This document shows, piece by piece, positions 17,739 through 27,279 of a stretch of 64,000 bases of DNA. The position numbers and the translations under genes are program-made. How positions within the stretch are numbered: position 1 is the stretch's first letter; each line of letters opens with the position of its first letter. This stretch comes from Pseudomonadota bacterium (GTDB lineage: Bacteria > Pseudomonadota > Gammaproteobacteria > Steroidobacterales > Steroidobacteraceae): NCBI GenBank assembly GCA_019352035.1, contig JABBNZ010000007.1, positions 1 to 64,000 on the forward strand. Direction: 5' to 3'. The notes under the pieces were generated by a model. That model made no database searches and was not told the origin of the DNA. It worked only from the letters and a program-made list of their open reading frames with translations.

Positions 17739-17966
17739 TCAGGCCGGCACTCGCGCAGCCTGAGACTTGGCCGCTGCCGTATCCGGGTACAAGAACCAGT
17801 CCACACACCCGAACTCCTTGGACGGATCGACCGCGGGCAGCGCCTGGCGGGCGCGGTCCCGGGCGGTGCCGGCGCTCTGCGAGTTGCCGGGAGCCGAAGT
17901 TGCGGTGCGACGGGGGACATCCTGAGCGGCTGCGGTGCGCTGCTGCGTCTGCGGTAGTGGTGTCAT
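17739..17966 (-). CDS. Small hypothetical protein
   Basis: A possible 75-aa protein with a polar, Gln/Ala/Arg-rich N-terminal half and a distinctive tail containing EFGCVDWFLYPDTAAAKSQA. GGAGG lies 11 bases before the ATG. I recognise no family. It is convergent with crcB (27 bp between stops). The 224 bp from its start to the next gene hold no other frame I can support. It might be a non-coding stretch. Confidence 0.35.
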   Translation of the reverse strand: MTPLPQTQQRTAAAQDVPRRTATSAPGNSQSAGTARDRARQALPAVDPSKEFGCVDWFLYPDTAAAKSQAARVPA

Positions 17967-18190
17967 GCCTGGAATCGCCTCCGGAATGCAGACTGCAAGG
18001 GTAGCAGTCGAATATGACAAGCTCATGATGCGCCCCGGCCGCGGCTGAATACAAGCCCGAGAATCCCCGTCGCGAGGGCTCCCGGGTCCGCTCCAAACTT
18101 CAGCGTCGCCGTTCGCCAACACGCGGGAGGGGCGGAATGCTTCTTGCGGAGGCTCAAGCTGGATAGCTGTTCGGAGCCGGTAGTCGCACG

Positions 18191-19504
18191 ATGAGAATCA
18201 GTATTTTCGGGCTGGGGTACGTGGGAGCGGTATCCGCGGCCTGCTTCGCCGAGCGTGGCCACACGGTGACGGGTGTCGACCCGAATGCCGACAAGGTGGA
18301 GCTCATCAACTCCGGGCATGCCCCCGTGGTGGAAGCCGAGCTCACCGAGCTCACCCGGCGCGCGGTGGCGCAGAAGCGCCTGCACGCCACCACCGATCCG
18401 GTGAGCGCCGTGCTCGAGACCGAACTCACCTTCGTCTGCGTGCCGACCCCGAGCCAGCCGAACGGCAACCTCGATTTCCGCTTCATCGAGAAAGTCTGCG
18501 CCGAGATCGGCGCGGCGCTGCGCGAGAAGCAGGGCTTTCACGTGGTGGTGGTGCGCTCGACCATCCTGCCGGGCACGCTGAAGGACCTCGCCATACCGAC
18601 GCTCGAGCGCGCGAGCGGCCGGCGCGCCGGGGAGGACTTCGGCGTCTGCCACAACCCGGAGTTCCTGCGGGAGAGCACGGCGGTGGCGGATTTCCGCAAT
18701 CCGTCGAAGACCGTGATCGGCGCCACCGACTCGCGCTCCGCCGACAGGGTGGCGAGTCTCTACGAGGGGCTGCCAGGGCCGCTGCTGCGCTGCGCCATCG
18801 AAGTCGCCGAGATGGTGAAGTACGCCGACAACAGCTGGCACGCGACCAAGGTCACCTTCGCCAACGAGGTCGGCAAGATCTGCAAGAGCCTCGGGGTCGA
18901 CAGCCACAAGGTGATGGACATCTTCTGTCAGGACGCGAAGCTCAATCTGTCCTCCTATTACCTGAAGCCGGGGTTCGCCTTCGGCGGCTCGTGCCTGCCG
19001 AAGGACCTGCGGGCGATCACTTATCACGCGCGCAGCCACGACGTGTCGACGCCGCTTTTGAACTCGCTCATGTTCTCCAACCGCGAGCAGATCGAGCAGG
19101 GCATCGCCATGGTGCTCGCCGCGCGGCGCAAGAAGATCGGCCTCCTCGGCTTCAGCTTCAAGGCGGGGACCGACGATCTGCGCGAGAGCCCCCTCGTCGA
19201 GGTGATCGAGCGCCTGCTCGGCAAGGGCTTCGACCTGCGGCTCTACGACCGCAACGTCAATATCGCCAAGCTCACGGGCGCCAACCGTGAATACATCATG
19301 AAGAGCATCCCGCACATCGAGCGGCTGATGGTCGCATCGGTCGAGGAGGTGCTCGATCACGCCGAGGTCATCGTCATCGGCAACCGCGGCGAGGAATTCA
19401 CCGGGCTTGCCGAGAGACTGCGCCCCGATCAGCTCGTGATCGACTTCGTGCGCATCCAGCAGATCGAGGAGCGTCATGGGAACTACAGCGGCATCTGCTG
19501 GTAA
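18191..19504 (+). CDS. GDP-mannose/UDP-glucose 6-dehydrogenase family
   Basis: A 437-aa NAD-dependent nucleotide-sugar dehydrogenase making a nucleotide-activated uronic acid for surface polysaccharide. Features: Rossmann motif IFGLGYVGAVSAACFAERGH, VPTPSQPNG, catalytic-region CHNPEFLREST, the lysine motif MVKYADNSWHATKVTFANEV, and the nucleophile cysteine in FAFGGSCLPKDLRA. The SSYYLKPG segment and overall length fit AlgD-like GDP-mannose dehydrogenases best. Its 3' end overlaps the next glycosyltransferase gene by 29 bp, so they are coupled. Followed by a heparinase/alginate-lyase-like gene on the other strand. Confidence 0.87.
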   Translation: MRISIFGLGYVGAVSAACFAERGHTVTGVDPNADKVELINSGHAPVVEAELTELTRRAVAQKRLHATTDPVSAVLETELTFVCVPTPSQPNGNLDFRFIEKVCAEIGAALREKQGFHVVVVRSTILPGTLKDLAIPTLERASGRRAGEDFGVCHNPEFLRESTAVADFRNPSKTVIGATDSRSADRVASLYEGLPGPLLRCAIEVAEMVKYADNSWHATKVTFANEVGKICKSLGVDSHKVMDIFCQDAKLNLSSYYLKPGFAFGGSCLPKDLRAITYHARSHDVSTPLLNSLMFSNREQIEQGIAMVLAARRKKIGLLGFSFKAGTDDLRESPLVEVIERLLGKGFDLRLYDRNVNIAKLTGANREYIMKSIPHIERLMVASVEEVLDHAEVIVIGNRGEEFTGLAERLRPDQLVIDFVRIQQIEERHGNYSGICW

Positions 19505-20777
19505 GCGCGTCCTCATCATCGTCCAGAACCTGCCGGTGCCCTTCGACCGGCGCGTCTGGCAGGAAGCGACGGCGCTCAAGACGCGGGGCTATGAAGTCGC
19601 GGTGATCTGCCCCGCGGCGCGCGGCTACACGGCGCGCTACGAATGCCTGCAGGGGATCCACATCTACCGCCATCCCCTGCCCTTCGAGGCCAAGGGGGCA
19701 TGGGGCTACATATGGGAGTACGCCTCCTCTCTCTTCTGGGAGCTCGTGCTCTGCCTGAAGGTGCTGCGGCGGCACGGGTTCGACGCCATCCACGCCTGCA
19801 ACCCGCCCGACAACATCTTCCTCATCGGGCTCCTCTTCAAGCTCTTCGGCGGCAAGCGCTTCCTCTTCGACCACCACGACATCAACCCGGAGCTCTACGA
19901 GGCGAAGTTCGGGCGCCGCGGCTTCTTCTACCAGCTGGTGCGCCTCTCGGAGCGGCTGACCTTCATGGTGGCCGACGTCTCCATCGCGACCAATGAGAGT
20001 TACCGGCGGATCGCGATCGAGCGCGGCCGGATGGCGCCGGAGCGGGTGTTCGTGGTGCGCTCGGGGCCGAGCCTCGAGCGGCTGCGGATCCTGCCGCCCG
20101 TGCCGCGATGGAAGCGCGGCCGCAAGTTCCTCATCGGCTACGTGGGAGTCATGGGCGCGCAGGAAGGTATCCCCTATCTCCTCGAGGCGGCGCGCCGTAT
20201 CGTGCGCGACCTCGGGCGGGAGGACGTGCAGTTCACGCTGGTCGGGGGCGGACCGGCGCTCGAGCAGATGCGGCGGCTCACCACGCGGATGAACCTCGAT
20301 GCCCATGTCGAATTCCCGGGCCGCCTGCCCGATCAGGAGCTGCTCGAGGTTCTCAACACCGCGGATGTCTGCGTCAACTGCGACGAAGTCAATCCGATGA
20401 ACGACAAGTCCACCATGAACAAGATCATGGAGTACATGGCGCTGGCCAAGCCCATCGTGCAGTTCGAGCTCACCGAGGGGCGCTTCTCCGCGCGCGAGGC
20501 CTCCCTCTACGCGCGCCCCAACGACGCGCGCGACTTCGCCGACAAGATCGTCGCGCTCCTCGATGACCCCGAGCGGCGCGAGCGGATGGGCCAATTCGGC
20601 CGCCACCGGGTGGAGCGCCAGCTCGCCTGGGAGTACGAGGCGCCGAAGCTCCTCGCCGCCTACGAGGCGCTCCTCGTCAAGCCCCCCGCCGCCCGCGCCG
20701 GATCCGCAGCCGCGACTGAAGTCGGGTATCCCCGCGGATACGGCCCGCGAAGACCACGGTCGTCGCCGGAGCCTTGA
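19476..20777 (+). CDS. Glycosyltransferase family 4 protein
   Basis: A 433-aa GT-B enzyme. N-terminal LIIVQNLPVPFDRRVWQEAT and HACNPPDNIFLIGLLFKLFG are characteristic of exopolysaccharide/sugar-nucleotide-dependent GT4 proteins. The C-terminal domain has YVGVMGAQEGIPYLLEAA and TMNKIMEYMALAKPIVQFEL with the retaining E-x7-E-like motif. It begins within the end of the nucleotide-sugar dehydrogenase gene, implying coupled translation. Its last 101 bp overlap the 3' end of the convergent heparinase gene; the corresponding C-terminal tail (rich in Pro/Arg/Gly) is unlike the rest and is probably not conserved. Confidence 0.82.
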   Translation: MGTTAASAGKRVLIIVQNLPVPFDRRVWQEATALKTRGYEVAVICPAARGYTARYECLQGIHIYRHPLPFEAKGAWGYIWEYASSLFWELVLCLKVLRRHGFDAIHACNPPDNIFLIGLLFKLFGGKRFLFDHHDINPELYEAKFGRRGFFYQLVRLSERLTFMVADVSIATNESYRRIAIERGRMAPERVFVVRSGPSLERLRILPPVPRWKRGRKFLIGYVGVMGAQEGIPYLLEAARRIVRDLGREDVQFTLVGGGPALEQMRRLTTRMNLDAHVEFPGRLPDQELLEVLNTADVCVNCDEVNPMNDKSTMNKIMEYMALAKPIVQFELTEGRFSAREASLYARPNDARDFADKIVALLDDPERRERMGQFGRHRVERQLAWEYEAPKLLAAYEALLVKPPAARAGSAAATEVGYPRGYGPRRPRSSPEP

Positions 20778-22746
20778 GGTCGAACCCGCTCGAGACCCAG
20801 CCGAGCGGACGCTCGCCGCCCTCCGCGGTCCGCCCGCGCACCAGCGCCGCCGACAGGGCCTCGGGGGGCTCGAGCTCCACGCGCAATCCGTCCCGCTCGG
20901 CGGTGATGCGCCCCTCCTCACTCACGACCTGACACTCCGGCGCGAAGTGCCAGAAGATCTCGGCGGTGTGTGCCGCCGAGCAGAGAAGCTCGTCGCAGAC
21001 CTCGAGCGTCGCGCTGCGGGCGTCGTAGCGCCAGGTCCGCCGGTGAGTCACCGGATCGGCGAGGCGCCGATAGCCATCGTGATGGGCGATGAGCATCTGC
21101 CGGCCCGGTGAGCAGATGAAGGCGTCCACGGTCGCCTTGGCGTGCCGCAGCCAGAGGAAGGGGCCGGCGAAGAGCGATTGGTCCTCCCCGTCCACCACCA
21201 CCGTGTTGTGCGCGGAGGTGCCGCGGAAGTAGCGGCGCCAGGCGCCCTCCGTGTGGTATGCGAAGGTGCCGGAGTCCACCAGGAAGGGCCGCCCCTCCAC
21301 CGTCAGCGTGAATGCCAGCGCATCGGCGTGTCCGTGGGCGGCGATGGCGAGATAACCGAGCGCGCCGGCATCGGCGACGATCCTGACTTCCTCGGGCGTC
21401 TCGAGGTCATCTCCCATCACGTAGTAGCCCGCGCTGGCGAAGGCGCGGCGCACCGGGAGGCGCACCCGCGACGTATCGAGGTGCTCGAACCGCGCCGCCG
21501 CCCCATCACCGAGGAGCCAGCGGGTCTTGTCATCGCACGCGCCGGCCTTCAGGCGAAACTCCGGACGCTCAAAGAGCACGGCGCCGCTCGCGAGGAGCGA
21601 CCGATAGACGCCCGGCCAGGGCGCCGGAGCGGTGCCGCCGGCCGGGACCAGGCGAGCCAGCACCCCTTCATCGGAATCGCCGATCGCCGGCACGCCGCCG
21701 CTCACATCCATGATGCTCGCCAGGAAATCGAGCATCGACTCGAGCGCGCCCCAGTACTCGGCGCCGAAGTCGCAGCCATTGGCGCGGGCGAAGAGCCCGG
21801 CGATGAGCAGCATGTCGGCCACGGCGTGGTGGTACCAGACCGCATGCTCCTTGTTGACGCCGTCCTCGAAGGTTTGCAGCAGCGCCTCGCGGGCGAGCTC
21901 CGTGCGCGCCAGCGCGCGCCAGCGCGCGCTCTCGGGCCAGAGCGGCCAGGTGAGGGAGGCGATGAAGAGCCCGGTCGCTTCCCCGATCAGATGATTGTTG
22001 GCCGAGGAATGGCGCGAGAGATGCCGGGCGATGAAGTGACAGTGCCGGTGGATGCCCTGGAGCCAGCGAGCGCGCAAGCCGCGCCCCTCCTCCCCGGCGA
22101 AGAGCGTTCCCTCATCGCCGCCGAGAAAATGCCAGGCGAATGCCCAATTGACGAGGCGGACGCCGTGCTCGAGGCTCGCGCACCAGTTGGCGCCGAGCGG
22201 ATAGGGGCACTGCCTCAGCCAGGAATCGACCAGCGTCTTCGCGCCGCGCGCATAGCGCTCATCCGCCGTCAGATGCCACGCCTGGGCGAGCGTGACCAGC
22301 TCGAGATGGCGGTTGATTTCCCAGAGATACTTGATGTCGCCGACCCGCGCCGGATCGCGGTAATTGAGGCTCAAGCCGAACTCGAGCGGCGCCTCGATCC
22401 CGGTCTTGGGATCGCGGTTCCAACGGGGCGGGAAGCCGAGCTGCGCATTCTCCAGCGCGAACACGTCGAAGCGGCCGTCGAGCACCCTGTCCGCCGCCCG
22501 AGTGTAGCGCTCCGTCTCAAATCCACGCGGCAGCGGCGATACCCACGCACGGCCGCAGACACCCGCCGGCGGGGACGGATGCGCGAGCCCGAGGCCGGCG
22601 CGCTCCATGTCGGCCTGCACCTTGCGCCGCAGCCTGAAACCGACTTCGCTCGGGCTCATGGCGCGCAGCCGGCTCAACGCCCACTGCAACCGGCCCGGCG
22701 CGGGGGCGGGAGAGGTCTCGCCGATGTCATCTCGCGCGGCAGTCAT
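20677..22746 (-). CDS. Heparinase II/III (alginate-lyase-like) family protein
   Basis: A protein of about 689 aa with an alpha/alpha toroid followed by a beta-sandwich, the layout of PL-type uronic-acid lyases and WbnE/AlgL-like proteins of exopolysaccharide clusters. Visible segments are SANNHLIGEATGLFIASL (catalytic-region Asn/His), EDGVNKEHAVWYHHAVADM (Tyr/His) and the metal/substrate segment AIAAHGHADALAFTLTVEGR, followed by SGTFAYHTEGAWRRYFRGTS and AHNTV. No signal peptide is obvious. The start at 22746 is uncertain, since no good ribosome site is seen. Convergent with the GT4 gene, which it overlaps by 101 bp. A role in trimming or modifying the polymer made by the preceding genes is inferred. 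Confidence 0.8.
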   Translation of the reverse strand: MTAARDDIGETSPAPAPGRLQWALSRLRAMSPSEVGFRLRRKVQADMERAGLGLAHPSPPAGVCGRAWVSPLPRGFETERYTRAADRVLDGRFDVFALENAQLGFPPRWNRDPKTGIEAPLEFGLSLNYRDPARVGDIKYLWEINRHLELVTLAQAWHLTADERYARGAKTLVDSWLRQCPYPLGANWCASLEHGVRLVNWAFAWHFLGGDEGTLFAGEEGRGLRARWLQGIHRHCHFIARHLSRHSSANNHLIGEATGLFIASLTWPLWPESARWRALARTELAREALLQTFEDGVNKEHAVWYHHAVADMLLIAGLFARANGCDFGAEYWGALESMLDFLASIMDVSGGVPAIGDSDEGVLARLVPAGGTAPAPWPGVYRSLLASGAVLFERPEFRLKAGACDDKTRWLLGDGAAARFEHLDTSRVRLPVRRAFASAGYYVMGDDLETPEEVRIVADAGALGYLAIAAHGHADALAFTLTVEGRPFLVDSGTFAYHTEGAWRRYFRGTSAHNTVVVDGEDQSLFAGPFLWLRHAKATVDAFICSPGRQMLIAHHDGYRRLADPVTHRRTWRYDARSATLEVCDELLCSAAHTAEIFWHFAPECQVVSEEGRITAERDGLRVELEPPEALSAALVRGRTAEGGERPLGWVSSGFDLKAPATTVVFAGRIRGDTRLQSRLRIRRGRRGA

Positions 22747-22771
22747 CGCGAGAGAACGGTCCGGGCAGGCT

Positions 22772-23554
22772 TCAGGTTCCGCCGCCGGAGCGGCCGGGCG
22801 ACTTGCCGAAGAAAGCCTGGGCGGCGGCCGCGAACTCCGCGCAGCGCAGGCGCGAGGCGAATTCCCGCAGCTCCTCCTGCATGTGCGCGGCGACTTCGGC
22901 ACTCTGAGCGGTGCGCATGAGACGCTTGGTGGCACGCACGGCGCCCGGCGGCTGCCGCGCCGCCGTGTCCGCGAGCGCACGCGCCTGCTCCATCAGCGCC
23001 TCATCCTCGACCACCCGGTTGACGAGTCCCCACTCCCTGGCGGTGCTCGCATCGAGCGGCGCGCCGAGAAAGAGCATTTCCGCCGCGCGCTGATGACCGA
23101 TCAGCCGCGGCAGCAGCAGCGTGCTCGCCGCCTCCGGCACGAGCCCGAGCTGCACGAACGGCGTGATGATACGGGTGCTGCGGGCGGCGGCGATGACGAG
23201 GTCGCAATGCAGCAGCAGCGTGGCTCCGATTCCGACGGTGGGACCGTGAACGGCGGCGATGAGGATCTTGCCGAAGCCGCTCAGTGCACGCAGGAAGCGA
23301 GCGATCACGTGATCGCTCGAGATGACCGCGGGCGCATCGAGGAAGTCCTTGAGATCGTTGCCCCCGGTGAAGCAACCGCCTTCACCGCTGAGTAGGAGGA
23401 CGTGTACGTCCTCGTCCCCTTCCGCCTCCGTGAAGGCGTCGATCAGCGCCTCATACATATTAGAGGTGAGTGCGTTCCGCTTTTCAGGACGATTCAGACG
23501 CACTTCGCAGACGTGTCCCCGACGGGAGACGAGGACCTGCTCAGGGATAGTCAT
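22772..23554 (-). CDS. Enoyl-CoA hydratase/isomerase family protein
   Basis: A crotonase-fold enzyme of about 260 aa (start MTIPEQ at 23554). It has VRLNRPEKRNALTSNMYEAL, an oxyanion-hole strand GEGGCFTGGNDLKDF, and AAVHGPTVGIGATLLLHCDL with the second oxyanion loop, then FVQLGLVPEAASTLLLPRLI carrying the catalytic-glutamate region. The chemistry is hydration or isomerisation of a 2-enoyl-CoA; the acyl group is unknown. It lies 25 bp upstream of the heparinase gene on the same strand, probably without a functional link. It is divergent from the FCD regulator, sharing a palindromic intergenic region. Confidence 0.85.
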   Translation of the reverse strand: MTIPEQVLVSRRGHVCEVRLNRPEKRNALTSNMYEALIDAFTEAEGDEDVHVLLLSGEGGCFTGGNDLKDFLDAPAVISSDHVIARFLRALSGFGKILIAAVHGPTVGIGATLLLHCDLVIAAARSTRIITPFVQLGLVPEAASTLLLPRLIGHQRAAEMLFLGAPLDASTAREWGLVNRVVEDEALMEQARALADTAARQPPGAVRATKRLMRTAQSAEVAAHMQEELREFASRLRCAEFAAAAQAFFGKSPGRSGGGT

Positions 23555-23589
23555 GGGCACACCGCACCTTGCCGCCAAGCCGAAATAGT

Positions 23590-23605
23590 CATATTATATA
23601 ACATG
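23590..23605. promoter_or_regulatory. AT-rich palindrome, putative operator of the FCD regulator
   Basis: CATATTATATAACATG is a near-perfect 16-bp inverted repeat (14 of 16 positions symmetric) standing out in GC-rich surroundings. It lies midway between the enoyl-CoA hydratase gene (minus) and the FCD regulator gene (plus). Autoregulatory FadR/FCD proteins commonly bind such sites. The AT-rich core may also contain the -10 element of one or both promoters. Confidence 0.45.
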
Positions 23606-23648
23606 GAATCGCCGCTCCACCGGCGCATGATAGCGGGGACCCTCCCCC

Positions 23649-24449
23649 ATGACCGGACAACCGCACTACCGTCCCGCGCGCCAAGCGCAGCCGCGGCCGA
23701 TGCCGCGCCTGAGCCGCCTCGCCCTCGAGCGCGCGCAGTCGAGCCACGACCAGATCGCGGCGATCCTCGGCACTGAGCTGCTCAAAGGCACTTACGCCCC
23801 CGGCACTAACATGCCCGCGGAGCCGCAGCTCATCCAGCGCTTCCAGATCTCGCGCACTGTGATGCGCGAGGTGATGAAGACGCTCGCGGCCAAGGGCTTC
23901 GTGATCTCGAAGACCAAGGTCGGCACCCGCGTGCGCGACCCGGTCTACTGGAACTACTTCGACGCTGACGTGCTCGCCTGGCGCGTACGCCTCGGCCTCG
24001 ATGATGAGTTCATGAAGAGCCTGACCGAGGTGCGCCGCGCGCTCGAGCCTCCCGCGGCGGCGCTCGCCGCCCGGCGCTGCGCCCCCGCCGACATCGCCCG
24101 CCTGCGGGAGTGCGTCCGGCAGATGGCGCGCACCGATCACACGCGTCAGAGTTTCGCCGAGGCGGACCTCGACTTTCATCTCGCCATCGGCAGCGCCTCC
24201 GGCAACCCGCTCATGCGCTCCATGGCGAGCGTCATCGAGACGGCGCTCGTCGCCTCCTTCGCCCACAGCTCCCCGGTCGATGAGCCGGAGGATCACGAGG
24301 CGACCGTCAACGGCCACGCGGCCGTCGTCGATGCGATCGAGGCCGGCGACGAGGCGGCCGCGGCCGCGGCCATTCTGAAAGTGATCAACATCGGGGTGTA
24401 CCGGATCGACGTCACCCGCAAGAAGCAACGAGGAAAGCACAACAAATGA
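23649..24449 (+). CDS. GntR family regulator, FadR subfamily (FCD domain)
   Basis: A 266-aa regulator. The winged helix-turn-helix reads [20 protein letters not shown] and [20 protein letters not shown], then [20 protein letters not shown]. The C-terminal FCD effector domain follows ([39 protein letters not shown] with its metal-binding Asp/His, then a late His in [18 protein letters not shown]). Its stop overlaps the start of the sugar-acid dehydratase gene by 4 bp. Regulation of, and induction by a product of, that dehydratase pathway is likely. These proteins typically bind sugar acids or their 2-keto-3-deoxy derivatives. Confidence 0.88.
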   Translation: MTGQPHYRPARQAQPRPMPRLSRLALERAQSSHDQIAAILGTELLKGTYAPGTNMPAEPQLIQRFQISRTVMREVMKTLAAKGFVISKTKVGTRVRDPVYWNYFDADVLAWRVRLGLDDEFMKSLTEVRRALEPPAAALAARRCAPADIARLRECVRQMARTDHTRQSFAEADLDFHLAIGSASGNPLMRSMASVIETALVASFAHSSPVDEPEDHEATVNGHAAVVDAIEAGDEAAAAAAILKVINIGVYRIDVTRKKQRGKHNK

Positions 24450-26242
24450 GCCCTCCCAGCGGACGGCGCCTGCGCTCGCGCGCCTGGTTCGACAACCCGG
24501 CCAATCCGGACATGACGGCGCTCTACCTGGAGCGCTACCTGAACTACGGCATGACCCTCGAGGAGCTGAAGTCCGGCAAGCCCATCATCGGCATTGCGCA
24601 GACCGGATCGGACCTCGCCCCCTGCAACCGCCATCACCTCGTGCTCGCCGAGCGCGTCGCCGCCGGCATCCGCGCCGCGGGCGGCGTACCCATCGAATTT
24701 CCGGTGCATCCCATCCAGGAGACGGGCAAGCGCCCGACGGCGAGCCTCGATCGCAACCTCGCCTACCTGGGGCTGGTCGAGGTGCTCTACGGCTATCCGC
24801 TCGATGGCGTGGTGCTCACCATCGGCTGCGACAAGACGACTCCGGCCTGCCTGATGGCCGCCGCCACGGTCAACATCCCCGCCATCGCGCTCTCGGTGGG
24901 ACCGATGCTGAACGGCTGGCACCGCGGCGAGCGCACCGGCTCCGGCACCATCGTGTGGAAGGCCCGCCAGATGCTCGCGGCCGCAGAGATCGACTACCCC
25001 GGCTTCATCGAGCTGGTCGCCTCCTCCGCGCCCTCCACCGGCTACTGCAACACCATGGGCACGGCGACGACCATGAACTCGCTGACCGAAGTCCTCGGCA
25101 TGCAGCTGCCGGGATCCGGCGCCATCCCGGCGCCCTACCGCGAGCGCGGCCAGATCTCCTATCTGACAGGCGAGCGGATCGTGCAGATGGTGCACGAGGA
25201 CCTCAGGCCCTCGGCCCTCATGACCCGCGACGCCTTCCTCAACGCCATCGTCGTCAACTCCGCGATCGGCGGCTCCACCAACGCGCCGATCCACCTGGCC
25301 GCGATCGCCCGGCACATGGGCGTCGAGCTGACGCTCGAGGACTGGCAGCGGTACGGCTACGAGGTGCCGCTCCTCGTGAACCTGCAACCCGCGGGCGAGT
25401 ACCTGGGCGAGGACTATCACCACGCCGGCGGCGTGCCGGCGGTGGTCAACGAGCTGATGAAGCGGCACCTCATCCGCGAGGACGCCCTCACCGTCAACGG
25501 CCGCACGATCGGGGAGAACTGCCGCGGGCGGGAGATCCTCGACACGGCGGTCATCCGGCCGTTCGAGAAGCCCCTGAAGGCCAACGCCGGCTTCCTTGTC
25601 TTCAGCGGCAATCTCTTCGACTCCGCGATCATGAAGACGAGCGTGATCTCGGAGGATTTCCGCCAGCGCTACCTCGGCAATCCGGCCGATCCGGACGCCT
25701 TCGAGGGCCGCGCAGTGGTATTCGACGGGCCGGAGGACTACCACGCCCGCATCGACGACCCGGAGTTGGGGCTCGACAGCCACACGATCCTCTGCATCCG
25801 CGGCACCGGGCCCATCGGATATCCTGGCGCCGCTGAGGTGGTCAACATGCGTCCCCCGGCTTACCTCATCAAACAGGGGATCACCGCCCTCCCCTGCATC
25901 GGCGACGGGCGACAGTCGGGAACCTCCGGCTCCCCCTCCATCCTCAATGCCACGCCGGAGGCGGCGGCGGGCGGCGGACTCGCGCTCCTGAAGACGGGCG
26001 ACCGGATGCGGGTCGACCTGCGCAAGCGGCAGGTCAACATGCTGGTGCCGGAGGCGGAGCTCGCCGCGCGGCGCAAGGCGCTCGAAGCCGCCCACGGCTA
26101 TGAGTTCCCGCCCTCGCAGACGCCATGGCAGGAGATCCAGCGGGGAATGGTGGATCAACTGGGCGATGGCATGGTGCTCAAGCCCGCGGTGAAGTACCAG
26201 AAGATCGACGAGAAGTTCGGGATCCCGCGGGACAATCATTAG
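24446..26242 (+). CDS. Sugar-acid dehydratase, IlvD/Edd family (xylonate/arabinonate type)
   Basis: A 598-aa iron-sulfur dehydratase. Cysteines at residues 60 ([10 protein letters not shown]), 128 ([10 protein letters not shown]) and 201 ([14 protein letters not shown]) have the spacing of the [2Fe-2S] ligands of crystallised pentonate dehydratases. The C-terminal domain has [16 protein letters not shown] and [16 protein letters not shown] with the catalytic serine. The likely reaction is D-xylonate or L-arabinonate to 2-keto-3-deoxy-pentonate, a step of the non-phosphorylative pentose pathway. It is translationally coupled to the FCD regulator. The dehydrogenase, lactonase, mutarotase and porter that would supply the acid lie about 24 kb away (49.9-54 kb). 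Confidence 0.88.
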   Translation: MSPPSGRRLRSRAWFDNPANPDMTALYLERYLNYGMTLEELKSGKPIIGIAQTGSDLAPCNRHHLVLAERVAAGIRAAGGVPIEFPVHPIQETGKRPTASLDRNLAYLGLVEVLYGYPLDGVVLTIGCDKTTPACLMAAATVNIPAIALSVGPMLNGWHRGERTGSGTIVWKARQMLAAAEIDYPGFIELVASSAPSTGYCNTMGTATTMNSLTEVLGMQLPGSGAIPAPYRERGQISYLTGERIVQMVHEDLRPSALMTRDAFLNAIVVNSAIGGSTNAPIHLAAIARHMGVELTLEDWQRYGYEVPLLVNLQPAGEYLGEDYHHAGGVPAVVNELMKRHLIREDALTVNGRTIGENCRGREILDTAVIRPFEKPLKANAGFLVFSGNLFDSAIMKTSVISEDFRQRYLGNPADPDAFEGRAVVFDGPEDYHARIDDPELGLDSHTILCIRGTGPIGYPGAAEVVNMRPPAYLIKQGITALPCIGDGRQSGTSGSPSILNATPEAAAGGGLALLKTGDRMRVDLRKRQVNMLVPEAELAARRKALEAAHGYEFPPSQTPWQEIQRGMVDQLGDGMVLKPAVKYQKIDEKFGIPRDNH

Positions 26243-26318
26243 ACGGCCAGCTTGCCGTTCCGGGGCCGCGCGCCCATAGCCGCGCTCGAGCTCACGGTCC
26301 CTGACGGGTTTCATAACA

Positions 26319-26351
26319 CCGCCATTCTCGTGGGTCTGTCGAGAATGGCGG
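26319..26351 (+). terminator. Strong hairpin after the dehydratase gene
   Basis: CCGCCATTCTC and GAGAATGGCGG form a perfect 11-bp stem around an 11-base loop, 77 bp after the dehydratase stop. No T-run follows, so it may act as a factor-assisted terminator, a transcript-end protector, or a regulator binding site ahead of luxR. Confidence 0.5.
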
Positions 26352-26393
26352 CGTTCCTCGCGCTCAACGCTCCTTTGACGGGTTGACAAAGCG

Positions 26394-26413
26394 GTCAAAA
26401 CGGTGTTTTTGAC
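26394..26413. promoter_or_regulatory. 20-bp dyad upstream of luxR (lux-box-like)
   Basis: GTCAAAA-N6-TTTTGAC is a perfect inverted repeat of exactly lux-box length, 57 bp before the luxR start. Additional half-sites TTTGAC (26374-26379) and TTGAC (26383-26387) precede it, and TTGACA at 26383 could be a -35 element. Binding by the downstream LuxR protein is inferred. Confidence 0.45.
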
Positions 26414-26469
26414 TGTCATTATCAACATGATTCCAGGCGCCGGAAGGCGCCGGCGGAGGAACGCGGACT

Positions 26470-27279
26470 ATGAACCCGTTCGACCTGATTCAAGGATTCC
26501 TCGAGCGCGCCGAGGGACACCTGCCGTCCCCCGAGCGGCTGGCTGCGGAATTTCTCAAGTCGATCGAGCCGCTGGGATTTCGTAATTTTGCCTGCTGCTC
26601 GCACGTCGATCCGTTCCACCCTCCACGCGAGGCGGTCATGCTGCACAACTACCCGCAAGGTTGGGTGCGCACGTTCAGCGACGCGCGGCTCTACGAGATC
26701 GACCCCGTCTTGGAGCGCGCGCAATCGCACCTGTTGCCGTTCTTCTGGGACACGGCCCTTCGCCCCGAGTCGCTGACCGGGCCGCAAAGGACGCTCCTCG
26801 CCGACGCCGCCGGGTATGGTCTCACCCACGGATATACGATCCCGCTGCATCTGTCCTGGCTGCCGGGCACATTGCGGGCCTCCTGCTCGGTGATTCCGGA
26901 CGGCGAGCGTGTCGATTCGGAAAGCTACGTCGTGGTCGAGGTGCTCGCGATCTACCTGTATCTGTTCGCCTCGCGCATTCAGGCCCCATGGCTCACTCCG
27001 GCGCGCGTGCTTCTGACGCAGCGCGAGCGCGGGTGTCTGGCGCTCGTGGCGCAGGGCAAGGAGGATTGGAGCATTGGGCGCCTCATGGGGCTGGGTACGT
27101 CCACGGCCCATTACCATATCGAGCACCTGAAGCGGCGTTTGGGTGTGAGCACGCGGCCGCAGGCGGTCGCGCAGGCATTGATGACCGGTCAGCTCACCTT
27201 CGCCGAACTGGCCCGAAGAATCGGCGCCGAGGTTACGGACGCGGGTATCGATCCGGCGCCCCCAGACCTGCACCGTTAG
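26470..27279 (+). CDS. luxR: LuxR-type quorum-sensing regulator (autoinducer-binding plus HTH)
   Basis: A 269-aa acyl-homoserine-lactone-responsive regulator. The N-terminal autoinducer-binding domain shows NYPQGWVRTF, the conserved D-P in YEIDPVLERA and FFWD; the position four after the first conserved Trp is Phe instead of the usual Tyr. The C-terminal LuxR HTH reads LTQRERGCLALVAQGKEDWS followed by IGRLMGLGTSTAHYHIEHLK and RRLGVSTRPQAV. It is the first gene of a luxR-luxI-phyH run on the plus strand, with a dyad upstream that could mediate autoregulation. The name is for the family. Confidence 0.9.
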   Translation: MNPFDLIQGFLERAEGHLPSPERLAAEFLKSIEPLGFRNFACCSHVDPFHPPREAVMLHNYPQGWVRTFSDARLYEIDPVLERAQSHLLPFFWDTALRPESLTGPQRTLLADAAGYGLTHGYTIPLHLSWLPGTLRASCSVIPDGERVDSESYVVVEVLAIYLYLFASRIQAPWLTPARVLLTQRERGCLALVAQGKEDWSIGRLMGLGTSTAHYHIEHLKRRLGVSTRPQAVAQALMTGQLTFAELARRIGAEVTDAGIDPAPPDLHR

